Shown: one piece after another, positions 26,421 through 34,110 of the stretch | Layout of the letters: every line of letters begins with the position of its first letter | How positions within the stretch are numbered: the first letter of the stretch is position 1 | Origin: DASSUW01 sp963774155 | Lineage (GTDB): Bacteria > Actinomycetota > Thermoleophilia > Solirubrobacterales > Solirubrobacteraceae | Length of the DNA stretch: 64,000 bases | Assembly (NCBI GenBank): GCA_963774155.1 | Contig: CAVZDW010000013.1 | Coordinates: forward strand, 73,192-137,191 | Reading direction: 5' to 3' | Made by a program: the position numbers and the translations under genes | The notes under the pieces: model-generated | Database searches by the model: none | Told to the model about the DNA's origin: nothing | What the model saw: the letters and a program-made list of their open reading frames with translations, nothing else

Positions 26421-27145
26421 GCGCCACGCTGCGGCGCCTCCGGCTGCGGGTGGACGGCGTCGTGCAGGGCGTCGGGTTCCGGCCCTACGTCCATCGCCTG
26501 GCGGGCGAGCTCGGGCTCGACGGCTTCGTCGGCAACGACGAGCGCGGTGTGGTGATCGAGGTGCAGGGGGAGCCGGAGGCGGTGGAGGCGCTGCTCGCCC
26601 GGCTGCCCGCCGAGGCGCCGCCGCTCGCCTCGATCGAGCGTGTCACGCAGGAGGCCGTCCCGGCACGAGCCGAGCGCGGCTTCAGCATCGTCGCCAGCAG
26701 CCCGCACGCCGCCTCGCCCGACGCGCTCGTCTCGCCCGACGTCGCCACCTGCGAGGCCTGCCTGCGCGAGCTCTTCGACCCGGCCGATCGCCGCTACCGC
26801 TACCCGTTCATCAACTGCACCGACTGCGGCCCCCGGTTCACGATCGTGCGCGGCGTCCCCTACGACCGGCCGCTGACCACGATGGCGCCCTTCGCGATGT
26901 GCGAGCGCTGCGCGGCCGAGTACCACGACCCCGCCGACCGCCGCTTCCACGCCCAGCCGAACGCCTGCCCGGACTGCGGCCCCACCCTAAGGGGGTCAGA
27001 CCCCCTTACGCGCTCGGAGGCCAGAGGGGGGTCAGACCCCCTTAGCGTCAGGGTGCCCCTAGTGGCGTGGCGTCTTGCGGGAGGGTGGTGTCGTCGCGGT
27101 GAAGGGGATCGGCGGGTTCCATCTGGCCTGCGTGGCGGAAGATGA
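26417..27145 (+). CDS. hypF: HypF N-terminal part (acylphosphatase and zinc fingers), interrupted
   Basis: HypF uses carbamoyl phosphate and ATP to carbamoylate HypE. This first part starts MSATLRRLRLRVDGVVQGVG, the acylphosphatase domain with VGFRPYVHRLAGELGLDGFV. Zinc-finger blocks CEACLRELFDPADRRYRYPF, INCTDCGPRF, MCERCAAEYHDPADRR and NACPDCGPTL follow. After GPTL the frame runs into two copies of a palindrome, reads RGSDPLT and GGSDPLS, and then goes out of phase with the rest of HypF, ending at 27145. The natural continuation LREGGVVAVKGIGGFH is in the next frame. Confidence 0.85.
   Translation: MSATLRRLRLRVDGVVQGVGFRPYVHRLAGELGLDGFVGNDERGVVIEVQGEPEAVEALLARLPAEAPPLASIERVTQEAVPARAERGFSIVASSPHAASPDALVSPDVATCEACLRELFDPADRRYRYPFINCTDCGPRFTIVRGVPYDRPLTTMAPFAMCERCAAEYHDPADRRFHAQPNACPDCGPTLRGSDPLTRSEARGGSDPLSVRVPLVAWRLAGGWCRRGEGDRRVPSGLRGGR
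26988..27045. repeat. Pair of GGGGGTCAGACCCCC palindromes inserted in hypF
   Basis: Copy 1 spans 26988-27008 and is a perfect palindrome (TAAGGGGGTC, A, GACCCCCTTA). Copy 2 spans 27026-27045 with the core at 27027-27041 and the same CTTA right flank. The outer flanks also pair partly (CACCCT at about 26982-26987 and AGGGTG at 27050-27055), so the unit could fold as one long hairpin. REP-like or MITE-like elements of this build are spread by small transposases (RAYT-type families). No transposase is in this window. Confidence 0.75.
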
Positions 27146-28685
27146 GGCCGCGGCCGCCCGGCTGCGGGCTCGCAAGCACCGGGAGGAGAAGCCGTTCGCG
27201 GTGATGGCGGCCGACGTGGACGCCGCGCTCGAGCTGGTGACGCTCGGGCCCGTGGAGCTGGGGCTGCTGCGCGGGCGCGACCGCCCGATCGTGATCGCCC
27301 CGCGGAGGCCGGGCGCGCCGGTGGCGCAGGCGGTGGCACCGCGCACGCGAGAGCTCGGCGTGATGCTGCCGTACAGCCCGCTCCACCACCTGCTGCTCGC
27401 CGACGTCGGGCAGCCGCTGGTGATGACGAGCGGGAACGTCTCCGACGAGCCGATCGCCTACGAGGACGACGACGCGCTCGAGCGGCTGGGGCCGATCGCC
27501 GACCTCGTCCTCCTGCACGACCGCGCGATCGAGACGCGCACCGACGACTCGGTCCTGCGCGTGGCGCGCGGGCGTCCGCTGCCGCTCCGCCGCTCCCGCG
27601 GCGCGGTGCCGAGCGCGCTCGCGCTGCCGGTGCCGGCCGAGCGCCACGTGCTGGCCTGCGGCGCCGAGCTCAAGAGCACGTTCTGCCTCGCCCGCGGCCG
27701 CCGCGCGTGGGTCGGGCACCACATCGGGGACCTCAAGAACGCCGAGACGCTCGCGTCGTTCCAGCAGGGCATCGCGCACTTCGAGCGGCTGTTCGCCATC
27801 GCCCCGGAGGTCGTCGCGCACGACCTGCATCCGGACTACCTCTCGACGAGCTACGCGCTCGCCCGCGAGGGCGTCGAGCACGTCGCGGTCCAGCACCACC
27901 ACGCGCACCTGGCCGCCTGCCTGGCCGAGCACGGCGAGACGGCGACGGCCGTGGGCGCGATCTTCGACGGCGCCGGGCTCGGGACGGACGGCACGGTCTG
28001 GGGCGGCGAGATCCTCGTCGGCGACCTGCGCGGCTTCGAGCGCGCGGGTCATCTCTGGCCGGTGCCGCTGCCGGGCGGCGACGCGGCGGTGCGCGAGCCG
28101 TGGCGGATGGCGTGCGCGTGGCGGATGGCGGCGGGCGGCGACGCGAGGCCGCTCCCCAGGGTGGACCCGGATCGCTGGCGAGCCGTGGCCCGCCTGGCCG
28201 AGACCGGCGTCGCCGCGCCCCCGACGACCTCGGTCGGCCGCCTCTTCGACGCGGTGGCCGCGCTCTGCGGCCTGCGCCTCGAGGTGAGCTACGAGGGCCA
28301 GGCGGCGATCGAGCTCGAGGCGGCCTGCGACCCGTCCGAGCGCGGCGCCTACCCGCTGGACTCGGTGGCCGGGGTGCTCGACCCGCGCGAGACGATCCGC
28401 GCCATCGACCGCGACGTCTCCCGCGGCGTCTCGATCGGCGTGATCGCCACGCGCTTCCACCACGCGCTCGCGGACGCCACCGCCGACGACTGCGCCCGCC
28501 TCGCGGGCGACCGCGGGCTCGAGCTGGTCGTCCTCTCCGGCGGCGCGTTCCAGAACCGCCGCCTGCTCGAGCGGACCGCCGGCGCGCTCGAGCACGCGGG
28601 CCTGCGGGTGCTGGTGCCGGAGCGCCTTCCGCCCAACGACGGCGGGATCGCGTTCGGCCAGGCGGCCATCGCCGCGAATCGGTAG
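27075..28685 (+). CDS. hypF: HypF C-terminal part (YrdC-like and Kae1-like domains), interrupted
   Basis: The remaining HypF domains, in frame from a weak TTG at 27075. The YrdC-like carbamoyl-AMP domain has GGVVAVKGIGGFHLACVAED, ARKHREEKPFAVMAADVDA and TRELGVMLPYSPLHHLLLA. The Kae1-like carbamoyltransferase domain has VGHHIGDLKNAETLASFQQG, VQHHHAHLAACLAEHG and LVVLSGGAFQNRRLLERTA. Everything from here to the stop is intact. There is no Shine-Dalgarno at the TTG, and the first in-frame GTG is at 27099. Either this is the second half of a broken hypF or it is translated separately by reinitiation. Confidence 0.85.
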   Translation: MREGGVVAVKGIGGFHLACVAEDEAAAARLRARKHREEKPFAVMAADVDAALELVTLGPVELGLLRGRDRPIVIAPRRPGAPVAQAVAPRTRELGVMLPYSPLHHLLLADVGQPLVMTSGNVSDEPIAYEDDDALERLGPIADLVLLHDRAIETRTDDSVLRVARGRPLPLRRSRGAVPSALALPVPAERHVLACGAELKSTFCLARGRRAWVGHHIGDLKNAETLASFQQGIAHFERLFAIAPEVVAHDLHPDYLSTSYALAREGVEHVAVQHHHAHLAACLAEHGETATAVGAIFDGAGLGTDGTVWGGEILVGDLRGFERAGHLWPVPLPGGDAAVREPWRMACAWRMAAGGDARPLPRVDPDRWRAVARLAETGVAAPPTTSVGRLFDAVAALCGLRLEVSYEGQAAIELEAACDPSERGAYPLDSVAGVLDPRETIRAIDRDVSRGVSIGVIATRFHHALADATADDCARLAGDRGLELVVLSGGAFQNRRLLERTAGALEHAGLRVLVPERLPPNDGGIAFGQAAIAANR

Positions 28686-28717
28686 ATTCGCAGTTGCAAC
28701 TCGTCGCAATTGCGAAT
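28686..28717 (+). promoter_or_regulatory. Inverted repeat, candidate operator for the Fur-family (Nur-like) regulator
   Basis: The arms ATTCGCAGTTGC (28686-28697) and GCAATTGCGAAT (28706-28717) match as an inverted repeat at 11 of 12 positions with an 8-base spacer. They lie immediately before the ATG of the Fur-type gene and include TTGCAA and GCAA half-sites like those described for nickel-responsive Nur boxes. It is strikingly AT-rich against its surroundings. Autoregulation of the regulator-transporter pair is the natural reading. Confidence 0.6.
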
Positions 28718-28719
28718 TC

Positions 28720-29157
28720 ATGAGTCGCGCCCACTCCGCCGCACCCCTGGCCGAGGCGCCCGATCTCGAGGCCGCCGCGGCGGTCGTGCGCGCGGCCGGG
28801 CTCCGCCTCTCGGCGTCGCGACGGCTCGTGCTCGAGGCGCTCTACCGGGCCGACGGGCCGCTCACGGCGGATCAGCTCGCCGGCGGCATTGACGTGGCGT
28901 CCGTGTACCGCAACCTCGAGACGCTCGAGCAGCTCGGCCTCGTCCGTCATGTCCATCTCGGCCATGGCCCGGGCCTCTACGTCGGCGCGTTCGCCGGCGT
29001 GCGCGAGTACCTCCTCTGCGAGAGCTGCGGCGCCGTCCGCGCGGTCGAGCCGGAGTCGCTCGACGAGGTGCGCGCGGCGGTCCGCCGCGACTTCGGCTTC
29101 GAGGCGCGGTTCACCCACTTCCCGATCGCCGGGCGCTGCCCGGACTGCTCGCGATGA
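28720..29157 (+). CDS. Fur-family metal-responsive regulator, probably nickel (Nur-like)
   Basis: 145 residues. A winged-helix region reads GLRLSASRRLVLEALYRADG and DVASVYRNLETLEQLGLVRH (the recognition-helix pattern of Fur proteins). The dimerisation region has YLLCESCGAVRAVE and GRCPDCSR, the two CxxC pairs of the structural zinc site. Fur relatives sense Fe, Zn, Mn, Ni or peroxide. The position between hypF and a nickel permease, and the TTGCAA-type dyad just upstream, argue for nickel. The stop overlaps the transporter ATG (ATGA). Confidence 0.85.
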   Translation: MSRAHSAAPLAEAPDLEAAAAVVRAAGLRLSASRRLVLEALYRADGPLTADQLAGGIDVASVYRNLETLEQLGLVRHVHLGHGPGLYVGAFAGVREYLLCESCGAVRAVEPESLDEVRAAVRRDFGFEARFTHFPIAGRCPDCSR

Positions 29158-29885
29158 GCTTCGACTTCCTCTTCGGGCCGGTGGAGGAGCTCGACGAGTG
29201 GCTCACCAGCCTGTTCGAGGGCGCGCCGCTGCTCGTGGCGCTCGGCATCGCCTTCGTCCTCGGCCTCCGGCACGCCTCGGACCCCGACCACCTCGTCGCC
29301 GTGACCTCGCTCGTGGCCGCCGACCAGGGCGACGTTCGGGGCGCGGCCCGGCTCGGCGCCTGGTGGGGCCTCGGCCACGCGACGACCCTGCTGGCCGTCG
29401 GCCTCCCGCTCATCGCCTTCAAGGAGGATCTCCCGGCCTGGCTCGAGCGCGGCGCCGAGACGGGGGTCGGCATCGTGATCCTGCTGCTCGGTGCGCGGGT
29501 GATCGTCAAGTGGGCGCGCGGCGACTACCGCGCCGACACCCACGACCATCCCGCGCGCCACCACCGGCACCTCCGGCGCGGCGCGCATTCGCACCACCGG
29601 CCGCGGAGCCCGCGCCAGGCCTTCGCGATCGGCACGCTCCACGGCCTCGCGGGCACCGGCGCCGTCGTCGTCCTGCTCATCGCCGCGATGCCGGGCCGCC
29701 TCGAGGCCGCCGCCGCGCTCGCCGTCTTCGCGCCGATGTCGATCCTCTCGATGGCGCTCTGCACGAGCGCCTTCGCGTGGGTCCTCACGCGCCCCGTGAT
29801 CGAGCCGCTCTACCGGACCGTCCTCGTGCCCGCGCTCGGGGCCTTCGGCCTGGTCTTCGGCCTCTGGTACACCGGCCTGACCTGA
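29154..29885 (+). CDS. Nickel/cobalt transporter of the NiCoT type
   Basis: 243 residues with about six membrane segments. GLRHASDPDHLVAVTSLVAA is the metal-selectivity motif of NiCoT permeases (RHAxDxDHI). GAWWGLGHATTLLAVGLPLI is the second signature. A cytoplasmic His-rich loop (HDHPARHHRHLRRGAHSHHR) follows helix three. Length is shorter than HoxN/NixA (about 330-350). It is coupled to the Fur-type gene and would supply Ni for the hydrogenase. Cobalt cannot be excluded. Confidence 0.85.
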   Translation: MSFDFLFGPVEELDEWLTSLFEGAPLLVALGIAFVLGLRHASDPDHLVAVTSLVAADQGDVRGAARLGAWWGLGHATTLLAVGLPLIAFKEDLPAWLERGAETGVGIVILLLGARVIVKWARGDYRADTHDHPARHHRHLRRGAHSHHRPRSPRQAFAIGTLHGLAGTGAVVVLLIAAMPGRLEAAAALAVFAPMSILSMALCTSAFAWVLTRPVIEPLYRTVLVPALGAFGLVFGLWYTGLT

Positions 29886-29909
29886 CGGCCGGCGACGCGC
29901 TCGCCCCCG

Positions 29910-30584
29910 CTACGAGGCGGACACCACGCGGCCCTCGGAGGGCTGCACGAGCACCCAGCCCTGGCCCGAGAAGCCGAGCTGGAAGCTCTCGCCGGACCCC
30001 ATCCCGATCAGCGACTTGGCCTGCACGTCGGACTTCAGGTTCGTGGTGACGCCGCCCGACCAGGCGATCGCCGCCTGGGGGTCGGCGAACGTGGGCGCCT
30101 CGCCGACGTCGAGTCGCAGCGGCTCGCCGTCCGAGACGAGCGCGACGAGGCCGGTTCCGCGCAGCCCGACGTTGAAGAGGCCGCCGGCGAGCATCCCCGC
30201 CGTCCCGCCCTTGACCCGCGTGATGTCCCAATCGATGGTCGTCTCGAACGCGAGGATGTTCGCGCCGTTGACGGTCAGCGTGTCGTCGGCGAGGCGCAGG
30301 ACGTGGACGAGCATCGCCTGGTTGGCGAGGAACAGCTCGCCGGAGCCCGAGGCCTCCATCAACCGCAGCGACTCGCCGGTCGCGGCCTTCTTGAGCAGCC
30401 GCCCGAGCCCGCCGCCCTTGTGCTGGAACCGGACGTCGCCCTGGTACGCGACCATCGATCCGTTCTTCGCCATCACCGACGTCTCGGACAGCTCGATCTT
30501 CACGAGCCGCGGGTTCTGGATGGTGAACGCCTCGCCGGTCTCGACCTCGGCGAACTGATCGAGCGGCTGGCCCATGTCCGACAT
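29910..30584 (-). CDS. AIM24 family protein
   Basis: 224 residues, opening MSDMGQPLDQFAEVETGEAF. It has the AIM24/TIGR00266 beta-helix pattern: AKNGSMVAYQGDVRFQHKGG, GELFLANQAMLVHVLRLADD and TVNGANILAFETTIDWDITR. The family resembles tryptophan RNA-binding attenuator folds, and its bacterial function is unknown. The ATG at 30584 has a strong CAGGAGG upstream. It is convergent with the nickel transporter and divergent from the histidine kinase. Confidence 0.85.
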   Translation of the reverse strand: MSDMGQPLDQFAEVETGEAFTIQNPRLVKIELSETSVMAKNGSMVAYQGDVRFQHKGGGLGRLLKKAATGESLRLMEASGSGELFLANQAMLVHVLRLADDTLTVNGANILAFETTIDWDITRVKGGTAGMLAGGLFNVGLRGTGLVALVSDGEPLRLDVGEAPTFADPQAAIAWSGGVTTNLKSDVQAKSLIGMGSGESFQLGFSGQGWVLVQPSEGRVVSAS

Positions 30585-30656
30585 GCCTCAACGCCTCCTG
30601 ATCGGGTCCTGCCTGACGATACCGTGGCTTCCGTGGAGCGCGGTGCACTGGAGTCG

Positions 30657-31754
30657 ATGAACGAGGCGGTGCTGGCGATCGCGGCCGAGCGCCGGGTGGA
30701 GCCGGTCCTGCGCCGGCTCGTCCGGTCCGCGCGCGAGCTGGCCGGCGCGCGCTACGCCGCCCTCGGGATCCCCGACGGCGAGGGCGCGTTCGCGCAGTTC
30801 ATCACCGACGGCATGAGCGACGAGCTGATCGCGGCCATGGGCCCGCTCCCGCGCACGCACGGGCTGCTGGGAGCGATGCTGGAGTCGGCCGAGTCGCATC
30901 GCACGCCGGACATCCGCCGCGACCCGCGGTTCCGCGGCTGGTGGCCGAGCGCACACCCGGAGATGCGGTCCTTCCTCGGCGTGCCGATCGTGGCCCACGG
31001 GCACCCGATCGCCGCGTTCTATCTCACCGACAAGGAGGGGGCCGAGGACTTCGACGCCGACGACCAGCGGCTGATCGAGATGCTCGCCGCGCACGCCGCG
31101 GTGGCGATCGAGAACGCCCAGCTGCTGGAGCGCGGGCGCGAGCTGAGCATCATCGAGGAGCGCAACCGGATGGCGCGCGAGCTGCACGACTCGGTCAGCC
31201 AGAAGCTCTTCGGCCTCGTGCTCAGCGCCGAGTCCGCGGCGACGCTGCTCGAGCGCGACGGCGCGGCGGCGCGCGAGCAGGTCGGCCGCATCGGCGAGCT
31301 GGCCCAGGAGGCGCTGACCGAGCTGCGGGAGCTGATCTTCGAGCTGCGCCCGACATCGCTCGACGAGGAAGGGCTGTCGGCGACGCTGCGCAAGCACGTC
31401 GACATGCTGCGGCGCGTGCACCGGCGCGGCATCGAGCTGCGCATCTCCGGGACGGCGGCCTGCGCGCCCGAGAGCGAGGCCGAGGTCCTGCGCGTGGCCC
31501 AGGAGGCGCTCCAGAACGCGCTCCGGCACGCCGAGGCCGAGCGGATCGAGCTGCGCATGGAGACGCGCGACGGGCGCCTGATCGTCACCGTGGCCGACGA
31601 CGGCGCGGGCTTCGATCCCGATGCGCCCGGCGTCCGCTCCCGCCGGCTCGGGCTGACGTCGATGGAGGAGCGGGCGAAGGCGCTCGGCGGCACGCTCGTC
31701 GTCGTGTCCAAGCCGGGTGAGGGGACGACGGTGACGCTCGAGGTGCCGACGTGA
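30657..31754 (+). CDS. GAF-domain sensor histidine kinase (NarL/DevS-type)
   Basis: About 365 residues. A GAF domain covers roughly residues 20-165 (GARYAALGIPDGEGAFAQFI, SFLGVPIVAHGHPIAAFYLT). A HisKA_3 dimerisation domain with the phospho-accepting His lies in ERNRMARELHDSVSQKLFGL. A HATPase ends the protein (RVAQEALQNALRHAEAERIE, VADDGAGFDPD, RLGLTSMEERAKALGGTL). No membrane helix is seen, so it is cytosolic. ATG at 30657 has GGAG upstream; GTG at 30633 or 30624 is also possible. It is coupled to the response regulator by a GTGA overlap. The stimulus is unknown. Confidence 0.88.
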   Translation: MNEAVLAIAAERRVEPVLRRLVRSARELAGARYAALGIPDGEGAFAQFITDGMSDELIAAMGPLPRTHGLLGAMLESAESHRTPDIRRDPRFRGWWPSAHPEMRSFLGVPIVAHGHPIAAFYLTDKEGAEDFDADDQRLIEMLAAHAAVAIENAQLLERGRELSIIEERNRMARELHDSVSQKLFGLVLSAESAATLLERDGAAAREQVGRIGELAQEALTELRELIFELRPTSLDEEGLSATLRKHVDMLRRVHRRGIELRISGTAACAPESEAEVLRVAQEALQNALRHAEAERIELRMETRDGRLIVTVADDGAGFDPDAPGVRSRRLGLTSMEERAKALGGTLVVVSKPGEGTTVTLEVPT

Positions 31755-32371
31755 TCCGCGTGCTGATCGCCGACGACCACGCCGTCGTCCGCCAGGGGCT
31801 GCGCACCTTCCTCGACCTGCAGGACGACATGGAGGTCGTGGCCGAGGCGGCCGACGGCGCCGAGGCGCTGGCCGCCGCCGAGGAGCACACGCCCGACATC
31901 GTGCTGGTCGACCTCGTGATGCCGAACGTCGACGGCATCGAGGCCATCCGCGGGCTGCGCGAGCGCGTGCCCGCCGCCCGCGCGATCATCCTCTCGAGCT
32001 TCATCGACGACGAGAAGCTCCTCCCCGCCGTGCGCGCCGGCGCGGCCGGTTACCTGCTCAAGGATGTGCAGCCGCAGGAGCTCGTGGCCGCCATCCGCAC
32101 GGTGCATGCGGGCGGCGCGCTGCTGCATCCCAAGGTCGCGTCGCGGCTGCTCGAGGAGCTCTCCACCGACCCCCTCACCCCACGGGAGCGCGAGGTGCTC
32201 GCCCTCATCGGCCGCGGGATGGCGAACAAGCTCATCGCCCGCGAGCTGGAGCTCTCCGAGAAGACGGTCAAGGCCCACGTGAGCAACATCCTGGCCAAGC
32301 TCGGGGTCACGGACCGCACGCAGGCGGCGCTCTACGCGGTGCGCGCCGGGCTCCTAGGACCAGGGTCCTAG
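31751..32371 (+). CDS. NarL/LuxR-type response regulator
   Basis: 206 residues. Receiver domain: VLIADDHAVVRQGLRTFLDL with the acidic pair, the phospho-acceptor Asp in DIVLVDLVMPNVDG, Ser in IILSSFIDDEKLL and Lys in GYLLKDVQPQEL. LuxR helix-turn-helix: LTPREREVLALIGRGMANKL and SEKTVKAHVSNILAKLGVTD. GTG start overlaps the kinase stop. It is the cognate partner of the GAF kinase. The palindrome at its 3' end may be its own binding site or that of a relative. Confidence 0.92.
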   Translation: MIRVLIADDHAVVRQGLRTFLDLQDDMEVVAEAADGAEALAAAEEHTPDIVLVDLVMPNVDGIEAIRGLRERVPAARAIILSSFIDDEKLLPAVRAGAAGYLLKDVQPQELVAAIRTVHAGGALLHPKVASRLLEELSTDPLTPREREVLALIGRGMANKLIARELELSEKTVKAHVSNILAKLGVTDRTQAALYAVRAGLLGPGS

Positions 32372-32376
32372 GACCA
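32352..32376 (+). promoter_or_regulatory. Repeated CCTAGGACC palindromes between the response regulator and the SDR gene
   Basis: GGTCCTAGGACC (32364-32375) is a perfect 12-bp palindrome that contains the regulator's TAG stop. TCCTAGGACCA occurs twice in direct orientation (32352-32362 and 32366-32376) with a 14-base period. NarL-type regulators bind such short dyads. It lies 44 bases before the SDR start, in promoter position for that gene. Confidence 0.45.
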
Positions 32377-32419
32377 ATTCCCGATGGGAAGCCGGTGCCG
32401 GCGCACCTAGCTTCCAGGC

Positions 32420-33100
32420 ATGGACACGGCACTGATCACCGGCGCGTCGCGCGGCCTCGGCCTCGCGCTGGCGCGCGAGCTGGCGCGCCGCTCGTGGCGC
32501 CTCGTCATCGACGCCCGCGACGCCGACGCGCTGCACGCCGCGCGCGACGAGCTGAGCCGGATCACCGAGGTCGTCGCGATCCCCGGCGACGTCGCCGACG
32601 CCGAGCACCGCCGCGCGCTGGTCGAGGCCGCCGGACCGCGCATCGACCTGCTCGTCAACAACGCGAGCGTGCTCGGCCCGAGCCCGCAGCCGCGGCTCGC
32701 CGACTACCCGCTCGACGTGCTCGAGCACGTCTACCGCGTGAACGTCTTCGCGCCGCTGGCGCTCGTCCAGGGCGCGCTGGGGGCGCTCCCGCCCGGCGCC
32801 TGCGTGCTCAACGTGACCTCCGACGCGGCGGTCGAGGCGTACGAGGGCTGGGGCGGCTACGGCTCGTCCAAGGCGGCGCTGGAGCAGCTCACGCGCATCC
32901 TCGCGGCCGAGCATCCGGAGCTGCGGATCGTCGCCGTCGACCCCGGTGACATGAACACCCGGATGCACCAGGAGGCGTTCCCGGGCGAGGACATCTCCGA
33001 CCGCCCGCCGCCCGAGCAGAGCGTGCCCGGCCTGCTGGCCATCGTCTACGGCGAGGCGCCGAGCGGGCGCTACCAGGCCGGGGCGGTGGCCCCGGCATGA
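32420..33100 (+). CDS. SDR-family oxidoreductase
   Basis: 226 residues. Rossmann motif TALITGASRGLGLALARELA, NNAS motif LLVNNASVLGPSPQ, and the catalytic YxxxK as GGYGSSKAALEQLTRI. RVNVFAPLALVQGALGALPP and VDPGDMNTRMHQEAFPG resemble C-factor-like or sepiapterin-type SDRs. The substrate cannot be read. The stop overlaps the queA-like ATG (ATGA), so the two are a unit, possibly linked to a modification or pterin-like chemistry. It follows the CCTAGGACC palindromes. Confidence 0.85.
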   Translation: MDTALITGASRGLGLALARELARRSWRLVIDARDADALHAARDELSRITEVVAIPGDVADAEHRRALVEAAGPRIDLLVNNASVLGPSPQPRLADYPLDVLEHVYRVNVFAPLALVQGALGALPPGACVLNVTSDAAVEAYEGWGGYGSSKAALEQLTRILAAEHPELRIVAVDPGDMNTRMHQEAFPGEDISDRPPPEQSVPGLLAIVYGEAPSGRYQAGAVAPA

Positions 33101-34110
33101 GCGCGGCGCTCGCCTTCGAGCTGCCCGAGCGGCTGGAGGCGACCCAGCCGCCGCCCGAGCGCGACCGGGTGCGCATGCTCGTGGCGTCGCGCGCGGGCAT
33201 CCGCCACGCCACCTTCCTCGACCTCCCCGACCTGCTCGAGCCGGGCGACCTGCTCGTCGTCAACACCTCCGCGACCCTCCCCGCGGCGATCGAGAGCCGG
33301 GACGGCCTCCGGGTGCATCTCTCCACGCCGCTCCCCGAGCCGCCCGGGCGCGGCTGGCCGGACGACGGCCACGAGCGCTGGGTCGTCGAGCTCCGCGACG
33401 GCACCGCTCCGTACCGCTGTGGCCGTGCCGGCGAGCGCCTGGCGCTGCCCGGCGGCGCCGAGCTGGAGCTGCTCGCCCCGTACCTCGGCGGCCGGCGCCT
33501 GTGGGCCGCGCGCCTGCGGCTCGGCGAGCCGGTGCTCGACTACCTGACCCGCCACGGCGGGCCGATCCGCTACCGGCACTCGGCGACCGCGCGGCCGCTG
33601 GCCGACTATCAGACCGTCTTCGCCGACGAGCCCGGCAGCGCCGAGATGCCGAGCGCCGGCCGGCCGTTCAGCGCGCGGGTGCTCGAGGCGCTCGAGGACC
33701 GCGGCATCACCGTCGCCACGGTCGTGCTCCACACCGGCGTCTCCTCGCTCGAGCTCGGGGAGACGCCCTACCCCGAGCGCTTCCGCGTACCGGCCGGCAC
33801 CGCCGCGGCGGTCAACGCCGCGCGCCGGGTGATCGCCGTCGGCACCACGGTCGTGCGCGCGCTCGAGAGCGTCGCCGCGAAGGACGGCGAGGTGCGCGCG
33901 GGCGAGGGCTGGACGCGCGTGGTCGTCGGTCCCGAGCGCGGCGTGCGCGCCGTCGACGGCATCCTCACCGGCTGGCACGAGCCGGACGCGAGCCACCTCC
34001 TCATGCTCGAGGCGATCGGCGGGCGCCGCCTGGTCGAGCGCTCCTACGAGGCCGCGCTGGCCGACGGGTACCGCTGGCACGAGTTCGGGACTCCCACCTG
34101 CTGCTCGCGG
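33097..34110 (+). CDS. queA: QueA-like S-adenosylmethionine:tRNA ribosyltransferase-isomerase, 3' end disrupted
   Basis: QueA transfers and rearranges the ribosyl part of SAM onto the queuosine precursor in tRNA. Seen here: FLDLPDLLEPGDLLVVNTSA, GPIRYRHSATARPLADYQTV, SAGRPFSARVLEALEDRGIT, VVLHTGVSSLELGETPYPER and ILTGWHEPDASHLLMLEAIG. The family's C-terminal WHEFGDSHLLL is split: WHEFG is in frame, DSHLLL is in the next, as if one G were missing from GGG at 34087-34089. The MITE-like element begins 20 bases later, and the open frame then runs uselessly to 34587. No other queuosine genes are nearby. Confidence 0.8.

Noticed and set aside
26988..27045. CRISPR array
   Set aside because: There are only two short palindromes with one spacer-like gap, no cas genes, and the copies are self-complementary.
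32381..32390. TCCCGATGGGAA near-palindrome after the CCTAGGACC repeats
   Set aside because: Too short and imperfect to separate from chance in this composition.
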